Of a stretch of 64,000 bases of DNA, positions 8,971 to 16,485 are shown piece by piece. Below the pieces are notes generated by a model. That model made no database searches. It was not told the origin of the DNA and saw only the letters and a program-made list of their open reading frames with translations. Where the stretch lies: positions 3,286,001-3,350,000 of the forward strand of contig CBDDKO010000002.1 of NCBI GenBank assembly GCA_965230275.1, read 5' to 3'. The stretch's first letter is position 1. Each line of letters opens with the position of its first letter. The DNA is from JAJRRS01 sp965230275. Its GTDB lineage: Bacteria > Planctomycetota > Phycisphaerae > Phycisphaerales > Phycisphaeraceae. The translations under genes were made by a program, and so were the position numbers.

Positions 8971-9131
8971 GATATCCGTTTCCGCCTTGTATGTTCGCAT
9001 CAGGATGTATACATTGATGTTTAACCGGCACGTGGGTAGATGGGTGCCGGCAACTCCCCGGTCAAGGCCCGATGGGTCATGTCCGGGCTTGCAGGCGGAC
9101 ACACAAGTTCAGTTCGAGAGAGGCGTTGGTT

Positions 9132-9617
9132 ATGAATTCGCAGGCGTTTGAGAGTTTGATCGAGGCCGTCGCCGAGCGCGTCAAGCAGGCGGACGTCTTC
9201 GAGGACGTACAGTCCGAGTCGGCTGGTCTGCACTGCCAGGCGCGTGACGCCGAGAGCGAAGCGTTCTACCAGGTCCTGGACGACGCGGACCAGCCCTCGA
9301 CCGTCTGGGTCGGCCTGTTCACCTCGGACCGTTGGCTGAGCGAATCCATCGAAGCCGACCTGCTGCACACCGGCGACAAGATGGAGGACCTGCTCGACGA
9401 GGAACTGGTCGAGTTGGGCTACGATGCCGGGCCGCTCCCGATCGAGCACTTCCGTGATGACGCCAAGGTCTACGTCTTCCGTTCATCACTGAAAGTTAAC
9501 AGTCAGGACGCCTGCACCGACCCGGCCGACATCGACCGCGTGGTCAAGGTGCTGCTGGCCTACGAGGCTTGCTTCCGCCAACTCGGCGACATGAGCACAA
9601 CCGACGAGTTCGCCTGA
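9132..9617 (+). CDS. Small acidic protein of unknown function (possible YbjN/secretion-chaperone fold)
   Basis: The 161-residue protein is acidic. I start it at MNSQAFESLIEAVAERVKQA, because upstream in-frame codons give an unlikely basic N-terminus. It has no signal peptide or membrane segment. The pattern of an N-terminal helix, a strand stretch (STVWVGLFTSDRWLSESIEA), then KVYVFRSSLK and a C-terminal helix (IDRVVKVLLAYEACFRQL) recalls YbjN or type III secretion chaperone-like alpha/beta proteins, but I see no diagnostic motif. It stands alone between the SpoU gene and the glycosyltransferase. The following gap (9618-9892) shows nothing clear. Confidence 0.7.
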   Translation: MNSQAFESLIEAVAERVKQADVFEDVQSESAGLHCQARDAESEAFYQVLDDADQPSTVWVGLFTSDRWLSESIEADLLHTGDKMEDLLDEELVELGYDAGPLPIEHFRDDAKVYVFRSSLKVNSQDACTDPADIDRVVKVLLAYEACFRQLGDMSTTDEFA

Positions 9618-9892
9618 TCCCCCCGGAAGCCGGATAGCCGCCGACTTCCGCTCTTGTGTTATCTGCCCTGACTGGCCCGCAACCCACATCCACACCCGCC
9701 CGGATTGCAAAATCCACACCGCGCGGTATCTTCTGACTTAGCCTCATCTCCCTGTACGCCCCTTACCTTGATCAGGGGAGACCTCGCGGCTGTATTACCT
9801 GGACAAAGGCAATCTGTGGAGCTCATTATCAGGTAGCTGACACACCGGGTGTCGGTGCCCCAAAATGCGTTGGGCGGTGATGGAGTGTGACG

Positions 9893-11314
9893 ATGCGTGT
9901 GCTCATGTTAGGCTGGGAATTCCCGCCATTTATCTCCGGCGGGCTCGGCACGGCCTGCTACGGGTTAACCAAAGCCTTGAGCCAGCGGCAGACCGATGTC
10001 ACGTTCGTCCTGCCCAAGACCATCGATGGCGAGTTCAAGGAGGACCTGCACGTCCAACTGCTCGCCCAGCAATCACCCGCTGCCGCGGTGGGGGACCGGT
10101 CTCCCGAAGCCGTCGCCAGCACCTATACCTACCAGCCCCCGATCGCCGAGGCCGAGACTGAGGCTTTCGATCACGTGACCTTCAAGGCCGTCCCCGCCCG
10201 GTTCGCACACCCGTACCCCGGCAGCATGGAGTACGTCGGTGAGGCATCGGAGGCACATGCGGACCAGGCCGTCACCCAGTTCAACCGCCCGATGTCCGTG
10301 CTCGGTACACCCCCGCCGGCACCCATCGAAGGGGCCGACCCCGCGCACCAGGTGCCCCAGACCAACGCCGGGGACTACTCCGGCGACCTGGTCAGCGAAT
10401 CCCGCCGGTACGCCGCCCTGTGCATCGACCTGGCGCACGGCCAGGAGTTCGACGTCGTCCACGCCCACGACTGGCTCACCTTCCCCGCCGGCATGGCCGT
10501 CGCCGCCGTCCACGGCAAGCCCCTGGTCGTCCACATCCACTCCACCGAGTTCGACCGCTCCGGCGAGCACATCCACCAACAGATCTACGACGTCGAACGC
10601 CGCGGCATGCACGCCGCCATGCGCGTCATCGCCGTCAGCCACCTGACCAAGAACGTGCTGGTCAACCGCTACAGCGTCGAGCCAGACAAGATCGACGTCG
10701 TCTACAACGGCATCGAAAACGGCGCCCCCATCCAGGCCGACACCCCCGACACGATTCACATCGAGAAGGGTGACAAGGTCGTGCTGTTCCTCGGCCGGAT
10801 CACCATGCAGAAGGGCCCAGAGGTCTTCATCGCGGCCGCGAAAAAAGTGCTCCAGAAGTACGACAAGGTCAAGTTCATCATGGCCGGGTCCGGCGACAAG
10901 GTCCGGGACATCATCGAGCTTGCCGCCCGCGAGGGCATCGGCCACAAGGTCACCTTCACCGGCTTCATCCGGGGCGACGATGTCTCCCGCGTGTTCAAGA
11001 TGGCGGACGTCTTTGTCATGCCCAGCATCTCCGAGCCGTTCGGCATCGCCGCGCTCGAGGCCGTCAACCACGACGTCCCGGTCATCCTGTCCAAGACCGC
11101 GGGCGCCAGCGAAGTCCTCAAGCACGTCCTGAAGGTCGACTTCTGGGACGTCGACGAGATCGCCAACAAGATCATCGCCGTGCTCCGCCACGATTCGCTC
11201 GGTCAGGAACTCAGCAGCAACGCCGACCTGGAACTGCGTAAGCTCACCTGGGACGGCGCCGCCCAGAAGTGCCTGGAGGTCTACCAGGCAGCCGTCGATG
11301 CCATGCCGACATGA
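9893..11314 (+). CDS. Glycosyltransferase of the GT4/GT5 type, glycogen/starch synthase-like
   Basis: The 473-residue GT-B enzyme starts MRVLMLGWEFPPFISGGLGT, the nucleotide-sugar loop seen in glycogen-synthase-like GT4/GT5 enzymes. GGAG at 9882-9885 favours this ATG over a GTG six bases upstream. The N-terminal half holds VVHAHDWLTFPAGMAVA and IHSTEFDRSG. The C-terminal half has GRITMQKGPEVFIAAAKKVL, the acceptor loop FTGFIRGDDVSRVFKMADVFV and the retaining-enzyme E-x7-E motif (PSISEPFGIAALEAV). A variable insert (about residues 80-165) is rich in P, A and E. It probably makes alpha-glucan from a nucleotide sugar, but other acceptors are possible. Confidence 0.85.
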   Translation: MRVLMLGWEFPPFISGGLGTACYGLTKALSQRQTDVTFVLPKTIDGEFKEDLHVQLLAQQSPAAAVGDRSPEAVASTYTYQPPIAEAETEAFDHVTFKAVPARFAHPYPGSMEYVGEASEAHADQAVTQFNRPMSVLGTPPPAPIEGADPAHQVPQTNAGDYSGDLVSESRRYAALCIDLAHGQEFDVVHAHDWLTFPAGMAVAAVHGKPLVVHIHSTEFDRSGEHIHQQIYDVERRGMHAAMRVIAVSHLTKNVLVNRYSVEPDKIDVVYNGIENGAPIQADTPDTIHIEKGDKVVLFLGRITMQKGPEVFIAAAKKVLQKYDKVKFIMAGSGDKVRDIIELAAREGIGHKVTFTGFIRGDDVSRVFKMADVFVMPSISEPFGIAALEAVNHDVPVILSKTAGASEVLKHVLKVDFWDVDEIANKIIAVLRHDSLGQELSSNADLELRKLTWDGAAQKCLEVYQAAVDAMPT

Positions 11315-11361
11315 CATAAACGGATCAGTCGCTCAATCCTCAATTCAGGGAACGGAGTCCC

Positions 11362-11892
11362 ATGCGAATCACCAGACGCCAATTCACACGATCCCTGGGT
11401 GCCGGCATCGCCCTGACCGTTCTCGGCTGCGGCGAAGAGTCCGGCTCCTCTCCCGACACGCCCAAGCGCGGCAAGCTCGAACTCCCCGATGAGCCGTTCA
11501 GCATCGGTGATCCCGAAAAGTTCCGCGAGCCCGGCGTCTACCGCAACCACCGCGAGTCCCACGGCATCTGGCTGGTCTCCGACGGCAAACAACTCGTCGC
11601 GCTCTCCGCCGTCTGCACGCACAACGGCTGCGGCACACGCTACGACACCATGAGCCGTATCTTCAAGTGCCCCTGCCACAGCTCGACCTTCTCCATCGAA
11701 GGGCTCAACCACACCGGCGGCAAGGCCGACCGGCCGCTGGAGCGTTGCAACCTCTCGCAAGCAAAAGGCACCGCCGAACTCATCGTCGATCCCACCAAAC
11801 GCTACCGCCAGGAGATCGACAACCCCATCTCCGGCCGCAACTGGTCCAGCCCGCACAGTGTCTTCATCTTCCCCCCGCCCCCCGAAGAATAA
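11362..11892 (+). CDS. Rieske [2Fe-2S] protein with Tat/lipoprotein-like signal
   Basis: The 176-residue protein begins MRITRRQFTRSLGAGIALTV, a twin-arginine signal, followed by LGCGEES, which could also act as a lipobox. The cluster ligands are plain: CTHNGC and CPCHSSTF, the classical C-x-H-x2-C / C-x2-H spacing of ubiquinol- or plastoquinol-type Rieske domains. The rest is PERCNLSQ-like loop and strands. No cytochrome b partner is nearby, so it may serve an alternative complex or a dioxygenase-like role outside the inner membrane. The family call is firm, the partner unknown. Confidence 0.9.
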   Translation: MRITRRQFTRSLGAGIALTVLGCGEESGSSPDTPKRGKLELPDEPFSIGDPEKFREPGVYRNHRESHGIWLVSDGKQLVALSAVCTHNGCGTRYDTMSRIFKCPCHSSTFSIEGLNHTGGKADRPLERCNLSQAKGTAELIVDPTKRYRQEIDNPISGRNWSSPHSVFIFPPPPEE

Positions 11893-11934
11893 CCCGGTGC
11901 ATCTGGTATTCACGATCGATCCCCCGGCCGCGCC

Positions 11935-11965
11935 ATGAAGCGCCGCGACTTGTCGCGCGCCTAAC
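11935..11965. repeat. REP-like palindrome
   Basis: On the minus strand it reads GTTAGGCG, then CGCGAC-AA-GTCGCG, then GCGCTTCAT. It has the GTTwrGCG head plus stem-loop of the other palindromes near 5540, 16090 and 63265. A weaker relative sharing GATGAAGCGCCGC occurs at about 19837-19875. Confidence 0.5.
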
Positions 11966-11993
11966 GGCAATCACATTCAGTCCCGATGCATCG

Positions 11994-12030
11994 AAATAAA
12001 ACAGAGCCCACGCGTGGCGCGTCGTGGGCC
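11994..12030 (-). terminator. Rho-independent terminator of purC
   Basis: On the minus strand GCCCACG (12029-12023), a loop, and CGTGGGC are followed by TCTGTTTTATTT. It lies about 60 bases after the purC stop and fits a transcription terminator for that gene. Confidence 0.7.
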
Positions 12031-12089
12031 CTGGGAGAATCGGTCCGCCCTTGGGCGCCGATCGTTTGTCGCGTTGTCGTGTCAGCGCG

Positions 12090-13037
12090 TCAGGCGTTGA
12101 CGTATGCCGGCTCGCCCCCGGTCAACTCCTTGTACGCTTGAAGATACTTCGTCAGCGTGTTGTTGACAACCTCTTGAGGCAGTTCCGGGCCAGGTGGCAT
12201 TTTATCCCATCGGCCTTCATCGACCAAGCCTTGAAGATAATTCCGCACGTACTGCTTATCAAAACTCGGTTGATCGCGCCCCGGCTCGTACTGATCCGCC
12301 GGCCAGAAACGCGAACTGTCAGGCGTCAAAGCCTCATCGATCAGGATCGGTTTGCCATCACCATCCACCGGTAAACCAAACTCGAACTTTGTATCCGCCA
12401 GGATGATCCCGCGCTGCGCCGCGTAATCGTGCGCCATGCTGTAGATCGAGAGTGACAAGGCTTTTAGCTTCGTCATCAGCTCTTCACCGACCAACTCGCA
12501 GGCACGCTCGAAGCTGATGTTTTCGTCGTGTCCTTCGTCTTCCTTTGTCGCGGGCGTAAAGATCGGTTCGGGCAGCTTGTCACACTGTTTCAGCCCCTCC
12601 GGCAGCTTGATCCCGCAGACGGATTGCGTCTTGAGGTATTCCTTCCAGCCCGACCCGGTGATGTAGCCGCGCACGACGCACTCGATCGGCACCACATTAC
12701 ACCGCCTGCCGATCATCACCCGGCCCTTGAGCGACTCGACCTGTTCATCACTAAGCCCTTGCACGTCCGCCGGATCGGTCGAGATCAGATGGTGCTCCAG
12801 CTCATCGCCGAAGTGCTTGGCGATCATGTCGAACCAGAACGTGCTGATCTGCGTCAGCACCGCGCCCTTGCCGCCAATCCCGTTGCTCATGACCACGTCA
12901 AACGCCGAGACGCGGTCCGATGCGATGATCAGCAACGCCGGCTGGCCGTCTTTCGTCTGGCATTGATAGATATCACGGACCTTGCCCTGGCGTCGGCCAT
13001 CAAGCGGCAGGTCGGTCTGAAGTAGCGCCTTTTTCAT
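12090..13037 (-). CDS. purC: SAICAR synthase (phosphoribosylaminoimidazole-succinocarboxamide synthase)
   Basis: The 315-residue enzyme joins CAIR and aspartate with ATP in purine synthesis. It begins LPLDGRRQGKVRDIYQC, the family glycine-rich opening, then LLIIASDRVSAFDVVMSNGI, VVPIECVVRGYITGSGW (the ATP/CAIR pocket) and ILADTKFEFGLPVDGDGKPI with LTPDSSRFWPADQYEPG. The length and the long C-terminal region resemble the yeast ADE1-type enzyme rather than the 240-residue E. coli form. I start at ATG 13037, preceded by AGGA at a good distance; an in-frame ATG at 13046 is the alternative. It stands alone with its own terminator. Confidence 0.95.
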   Translation of the reverse strand: MKKALLQTDLPLDGRRQGKVRDIYQCQTKDGQPALLIIASDRVSAFDVVMSNGIGGKGAVLTQISTFWFDMIAKHFGDELEHHLISTDPADVQGLSDEQVESLKGRVMIGRRCNVVPIECVVRGYITGSGWKEYLKTQSVCGIKLPEGLKQCDKLPEPIFTPATKEDEGHDENISFERACELVGEELMTKLKALSLSIYSMAHDYAAQRGIILADTKFEFGLPVDGDGKPILIDEALTPDSSRFWPADQYEPGRDQPSFDKQYVRNYLQGLVDEGRWDKMPPGPELPQEVVNNTLTKYLQAYKELTGGEPAYVNA

Positions 13038-13201
13038 CTTTTGCATCCTTGTGCTTCCTCAAGGGGGTACACGGGCGCGTCATCCTAGACCAGCCCATGG
13101 GCCCTTGTCTACGGATTCCGTATTGTGGAAAACCTGACGGTATGTGGCCGCGACGCTGTCGGCCTCCTGGAATCAACAATCCGGCCGGGCGGGCATAATA
13201 A

Positions 13202-13233
13202 TTGTTGACACAACTAATGTTCAAACGTATAAT
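13202..13233 (+). promoter_or_regulatory. Consensus promoter with embedded TTGT-N4-ACAA operator of the MarR gene
   Basis: TTGACA (13205-13210), exactly 17 bases, then TATAAT (13228-13233) is a perfect sigma-70 promoter 45 bases before the marR start. The -35 box lies inside TTGTTGACACAA (13202-13213), an inverted repeat TTGT-N4-ACAA. The same pattern recurs before the DoxX gene, so it is probably the operator through which the MarR protein controls itself. Confidence 0.8.
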
Positions 13234-13277
13234 GGGACGATACTGAAACAAGACCCCCCGTGGAGTAGCCGATCACC

Positions 13278-13751
13278 ATGTCGTTATTACAACAGGAAAT
13301 CAAGCAGCCCCGGCCGTTCGTCTCCACGGAGGTGGAGGCGTACCTGAACCTGGCGCGGACCTATGGGCTGATGTCCTGTGAGATGGAGCGCTTCTTCAAG
13401 GGCTACGGCCTGACCGCGGCGGGGTACAACGTGCTGCGGATCCTGCGCGGTGCCAAGCGGGACGGGGAGTCCGGCCTGCCGACGCTGGAGGTCGCGGATC
13501 GGCTGGTGAGCCCGGTGCCCGATGTGACCCGGCTGATCGACCGATTGGTGCGCAACGGGCTGGTCAGTCGGACACGGGGCAAGGAAGACCGACGGGTGGT
13601 GCTGGTGGCCATTACCGCCAAGGCGCAGACACTTTTAAGGAAGATCGACAAGCCGTTGGTCAACTTCCACTCAAATCAGTTCACCGGTTTAAGTAAAGCC
13701 GAACAGAAGCAGCTGATCCAGTTGCTCGAAAGGGCACGGACCCCGGAATAA
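13278..13751 (+). CDS. MarR-family transcriptional regulator
   Basis: The 157-residue protein has the winged-helix MarR core (about residues 45-125): LTAAGYNVLRILRGA, then the recognition helix SPVPDVTRLIDRLVRNGLV, then the wing RTRGKEDRRVVLVAITAKAQ with the conserved D-R. It contains a single cysteine, Cys34 in the first helix, a position where one-cysteine redox sensors of the OhrR/MhqR type carry theirs, so a thiol-based oxidant or quinone response is possible. It heads a same-strand group with DoxX and pirin genes, both common targets of such regulators. A shared palindrome before both promoters supports direct control. Confidence 0.9.
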   Translation: MSLLQQEIKQPRPFVSTEVEAYLNLARTYGLMSCEMERFFKGYGLTAAGYNVLRILRGAKRDGESGLPTLEVADRLVSPVPDVTRLIDRLVRNGLVSRTRGKEDRRVVLVAITAKAQTLLRKIDKPLVNFHSNQFTGLSKAEQKQLIQLLERARTPE

Positions 13752-13792
13752 ATCTATCGCGTGCCGGGTATGTTCCCGGACGCAACTAATAC

Positions 13793-13804
13793 TTGTTTAA
13801 ACAA
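13793..13804 (+). promoter_or_regulatory. Perfect TTGTTTAAACAA palindrome before the DoxX gene
   Basis: The 12-base perfect palindrome lies 18 bases before the doxX ATG and has the same TTGT-N4-ACAA frame as the site at 13202-13213. Both sites also sit beside a CAACTAAT sequence. This is the likely second operator of the adjacent MarR protein. Confidence 0.7.
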
Positions 13805-13822
13805 CTATTGAAAGGGCGACCC

Positions 13823-14284
13823 ATGTTCAAGATCAACGACGCGACACAGAAGTGGATGACCGATAGCGGGCTGCTGGTCATTCGACTGATGGTAGGGACG
13901 GTCTTCGTATTCCACGGCTCCCAGAAGCTTTTTGGGATGTTCGGTGGAGCCGGGATCGAGGGGTTTGCTGGGTTCCTCACGTCGCTGGGGATCCCCTTAC
14001 CGACGCTCAGCGCCTACCTCGCCGGGAGCAGCGAGTTCTTTGGCGGTCTGCTCTTGATCGCTGGGGTCGGGGTACGCCTGGTGGGTATACCGCTGGCGTT
14101 TACGATGCTGGTGGCGGCGTTCACCGTTGGACAGGGCTTTGAGAACATGACCGGGGGCAACGAGTACCCGCTCACGCTCGCGGCGGTGGTCACGGGTCTG
14201 GGCCTGATCGGCCCCGGCCGGTTGACGTTGATTCAGGCCTTCGGATTGGCCAAGGCACCTCAGCGGGTTGCCGCCACGGTCTAA
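13823..14284 (+). CDS. DoxX-family membrane protein
   Basis: The 153-residue protein has four membrane helices. The first carries LLVIRLMVGTVFVFHGSQKL, the DoxX signature, then FGGAGIEGFAGFLTSLGIP, AYLAGSSEFFGGLLLIAGVG and GFENMTGGNEYPLTLAAVVT. I start at the ATG after AAAGGG (13811-13816); a TTG 30 bases upstream is in frame but lies within the operator palindrome. DoxX-like proteins are linked to thiosulfate/quinone oxidoreductase complexes and thiol or oxidative stress. Control by the upstream MarR gene is likely, and the pirin gene follows 82 bases later. Confidence 0.88.
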   Translation: MFKINDATQKWMTDSGLLVIRLMVGTVFVFHGSQKLFGMFGGAGIEGFAGFLTSLGIPLPTLSAYLAGSSEFFGGLLLIAGVGVRLVGIPLAFTMLVAAFTVGQGFENMTGGNEYPLTLAAVVTGLGLIGPGRLTLIQAFGLAKAPQRVAATV

Positions 14285-14366
14285 CGCCACGGCTCATTCA
14301 GACGCTTGCCTACAACCCCGCGACTCGATCCAAGGGCTTCTACCTCACCACCATGGAGTCTTCACC

Positions 14367-15086
14367 ATGACAACCAACACCCAATCCCGCATCACCGTCC
14401 GACCCGGCGACGACCGCGGCACCACCCGGATCGGGTGGCTGCACAGCCGACACAGCTTCTCGTTCGGCCAATATCAGGACCCGAGCAATCTCGGCTTCCG
14501 CGCTCTACGTGTGATCAACGACGACGTCGTCTCGCCGGGTGCCGGTTTTGGGGAGCACGGCCACGACAACATGGAAATCCTCACCTGGGTGATCTCCGGT
14601 GCCGTACGCCACGGTGACAACCTCGGCCACAGCCAGCGCCTCGCGCCAGGCGAACTCCAGGCCATGTCCGCCGGCTCCGGCATCCGACACAGCGAACACA
14701 ACGATTCCAAGACCGATCCCGTCCGGTTCCTGCAGATCTGGATCGAGCCCGATACACGTGACATCGCACCGCGCTACGATCAGATCGCCTTCGACGCAGA
14801 GGGCCGGTACAACCGGTGGCAACTGCTCGCATCGCCCGACGGCGCCGACGGTTCCATGCCGATCCAGCGTGATGTGAATGTCTACATCGCCGACCTCGAC
14901 CCCGGAGCGGCGCTTGAAGTGGCGACACCCACCGGCCGATACGCCTATGTCCACGTCGCCACCGGCACCGTGACCGCCGACAGCCAGGCACTCCAGAGCG
15001 GCGACGCCTTCACCGCTCAGCCCGACACGCGCATCGCACTCACCGCGAGCGAATCCTCGCAGGTCATCTGGTTTGATCTGGATTAA
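14367..15086 (+). CDS. Pirin-family cupin protein (quercetinase-like)
   Basis: The 239-residue bicupin begins ITVRPGDDRGTTRIGWLHSR and has the pirin iron-site signature GFGEHGHDNMEILTWVISG, with His ligands in EHGHDNME and a later H-S-E-H-N (GSGIRHSEHN). The second cupin (about 130-239) ends in SQVIWFDLD. GGAG nine bases before the ATG supports this start; a longer reading from 14268 gives a non-family leader. Bacterial pirins are iron proteins with quercetin dioxygenase-like activity or redox-sensing roles. Its place after marR and doxX suggests an electrophile or quinone stress module. Confidence 0.92.
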   Translation: MTTNTQSRITVRPGDDRGTTRIGWLHSRHSFSFGQYQDPSNLGFRALRVINDDVVSPGAGFGEHGHDNMEILTWVISGAVRHGDNLGHSQRLAPGELQAMSAGSGIRHSEHNDSKTDPVRFLQIWIEPDTRDIAPRYDQIAFDAEGRYNRWQLLASPDGADGSMPIQRDVNVYIADLDPGAALEVATPTGRYAYVHVATGTVTADSQALQSGDAFTAQPDTRIALTASESSQVIWFDLD

Positions 15087-15124
15087 CTGTCTGTGTGTAG
15101 TGCTTGCAGTGACCAAGTGGCGGC

Positions 15125-15889
15125 TTAATAGTCCAGCTTCATCGGCAGTTTGTACTCGATCGCCTGACGTGTGAGTTGCATCATGACTGCCCATCCGAAC
15201 CGGGCCTCCGCCTCAAAGGCTGAGACGCCCGGTTCGGGTTCGTTTTGGCGCCACGCGTCGATAGCCGAAGCATCCACCCCCCAACTGGCTTCGTTTACAG
15301 CGATCAGGTCGTCATGTAGCCCACACGTGGTCGCCAGGCTCACTTCATCCCCATTAGGGCCCGGGGCACGAACGCTGAACGGTTTTTCTGAGGGCACATA
15401 GAACTCGGCGCACATCATCAGCGACCGGAACTGGCTGTCTTCTGACGCACTCATCGCCTGCTTGTAGGGCTCGTCGTTGAAGACGTCCGGCGTCTGCTCC
15501 GGCTTCTCCAGCCCCGGCTGCTCCACATGTACCGCCCACGCGATCAGCGCATAGAGCCCGGACCAGTCCGGCTTGTCGGTGAAGTAGGGCAGGTCGTCCG
15601 ACTCGGGCCACTGATGGACCTGCACGCCGTTCACGGCCACGGCGTTGATCAGGTTCCCTTGCCAGGTTTCGACGACCGAGCGGACCTCGTCCTTGTCCAT
15701 CGGCTCTTCGGGTTTGGGCTTGAGCCCCAGCTTTATTAACAGACGTTGAAAGGCGTTGGGTTTGGGCGGGTCGCCCGCGTGGATCATCTGGACCTGGATA
15801 CCCTGCTCACGCCCCATGCGTTGGACGATGGTTTCCCAGTCGCGCGTGTAATAGCGTGTCAGTGTTCCGACGTAGATGTCGAGCCCCAT
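15125..15889 (-). CDS. Hypothetical protein of the MGLDIYVG type
   Basis: The 254-residue protein starts MGLDIYVGTLTRYYTRDWET and has no signal peptide or membrane helix. It is rich in W, Y and acidic residues, with NAVAVNGVQVHQWPESDDLP and a central SLMMCAEFYVPSEKPFSVRAP. The opening resembles a group of uncharacterised cytosolic bacterial proteins beginning MGLDIYV, possibly immunity/SMI1-like, but I cannot identify catalytic residues. It follows the pheS relic on the same strand after 20 bases. Confidence 0.7.
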   Translation of the reverse strand: MGLDIYVGTLTRYYTRDWETIVQRMGREQGIQVQMIHAGDPPKPNAFQRLLIKLGLKPKPEEPMDKDEVRSVVETWQGNLINAVAVNGVQVHQWPESDDLPYFTDKPDWSGLYALIAWAVHVEQPGLEKPEQTPDVFNDEPYKQAMSASEDSQFRSLMMCAEFYVPSEKPFSVRAPGPNGDEVSLATTCGLHDDLIAVNEASWGVDASAIDAWRQNEPEPGVSAFEAEARFGWAVMMQLTRQAIEYKLPMKLDY

Positions 15890-15909
15890 CAGATGCCCCC
15901 TGTGTTAGG

Positions 15910-16352
15910 TCAGAATTGCCGCAGGAACCGCTGGTCATTTTTGAAGAGCTAGCGGATGTTCTTGATGTCGTACTGGCGCATCGCCAGGCGTTCGATCCCC
16001 AGCCCGAATGCGAAGCCGGTCCATTCTTCCGGGTCGTAGCCCACCGATTCGAAGACCGCCGGGTCCGTGACATCCAGGAGCGGTTTAGCCGCCGCTCGCG
16101 GCTTAGCGCCCCCGCCCACTGCTTGCTTCTTCTGTTCGAAGGCTTCGGTCAGCGATTGCCGCAAGGCATTGGCGTTCTGCTTGAACCCGCGCTTCTGCTC
16201 TTTAGGCACTTCTTTAAGCAGGCCCATCAACGCCATGAGCGCACCTTTCGAGCCCAGGTAGTTGATCCGGAACGCCTCCAGCAACTCGGTGAGTTGACGG
16301 CCTGAAGGTCGGCATCCGCCTGGGTCTTGAGCTGTTCGATTCGCTGTGGCAT
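15910..16352 (-). pseudogene. Degraded phenylalanyl-tRNA synthetase alpha chain (pheS) relic
   Basis: The reading begins MPQRIEQLKTQADADLQAVN, typical PheS, then changes frame into LTELLEAFRINYLGSKGALM, the coiled-coil arm. It then jumps from GFKQNANALRQSLTEAFEQK directly to VFESVGYDPEEWTGFAFGLG and IERLAMRQYDIKNIR, the extreme C-terminal part. The catalytic class II core of about 200 residues is absent. A TAG then interrupts the final LFKNDQRFLRQF, which ends at the natural-looking TGA at 15910-15912. So there are three lesions: a frameshift, a large internal deletion and a nonsense change. The deletion joint holds a REP-like palindrome (about 16083-16112). A working pheS must lie elsewhere. 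Confidence 0.88.
16083..16112. repeat. REP-like palindrome at the pheS deletion joint
   Basis: GGTTTAGCCGC, five bases, GCGGCTTAGCG forms a hairpin with the GTTTAGC head seen in the palindromes near 5530 and 63261. It sits between the two surviving parts of the pheS relic. A short (CGACCCC)n run at about 16437-16465 is another simple repeat in this area. Confidence 0.55.
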
Positions 16353-16485
16353 GGGCCGGATAGGATACACGATCCAGCGAATACACGATGGGCTCGACCC
16401 CGAATCACCGGCCCGACGCTATCGGCCCCCCGGATACCCCGACCCCCGACCCCCGACCCCCGACCACCCAGATTCCCCTGATCTG

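Noticed and set aside
10073..11317. A 414-codon open frame opposite the glycosyltransferase gene
   Set aside because: The glycosyltransferase has clear family motifs. The opposite frame is V/D/G-rich with no motif, as expected from high third-position GC.
16437..16465. Repeat array of CGACCCC units as a functional site
   Set aside because: Only about four units of a simple 7-mer in an intergenic gap; slippage explains it.
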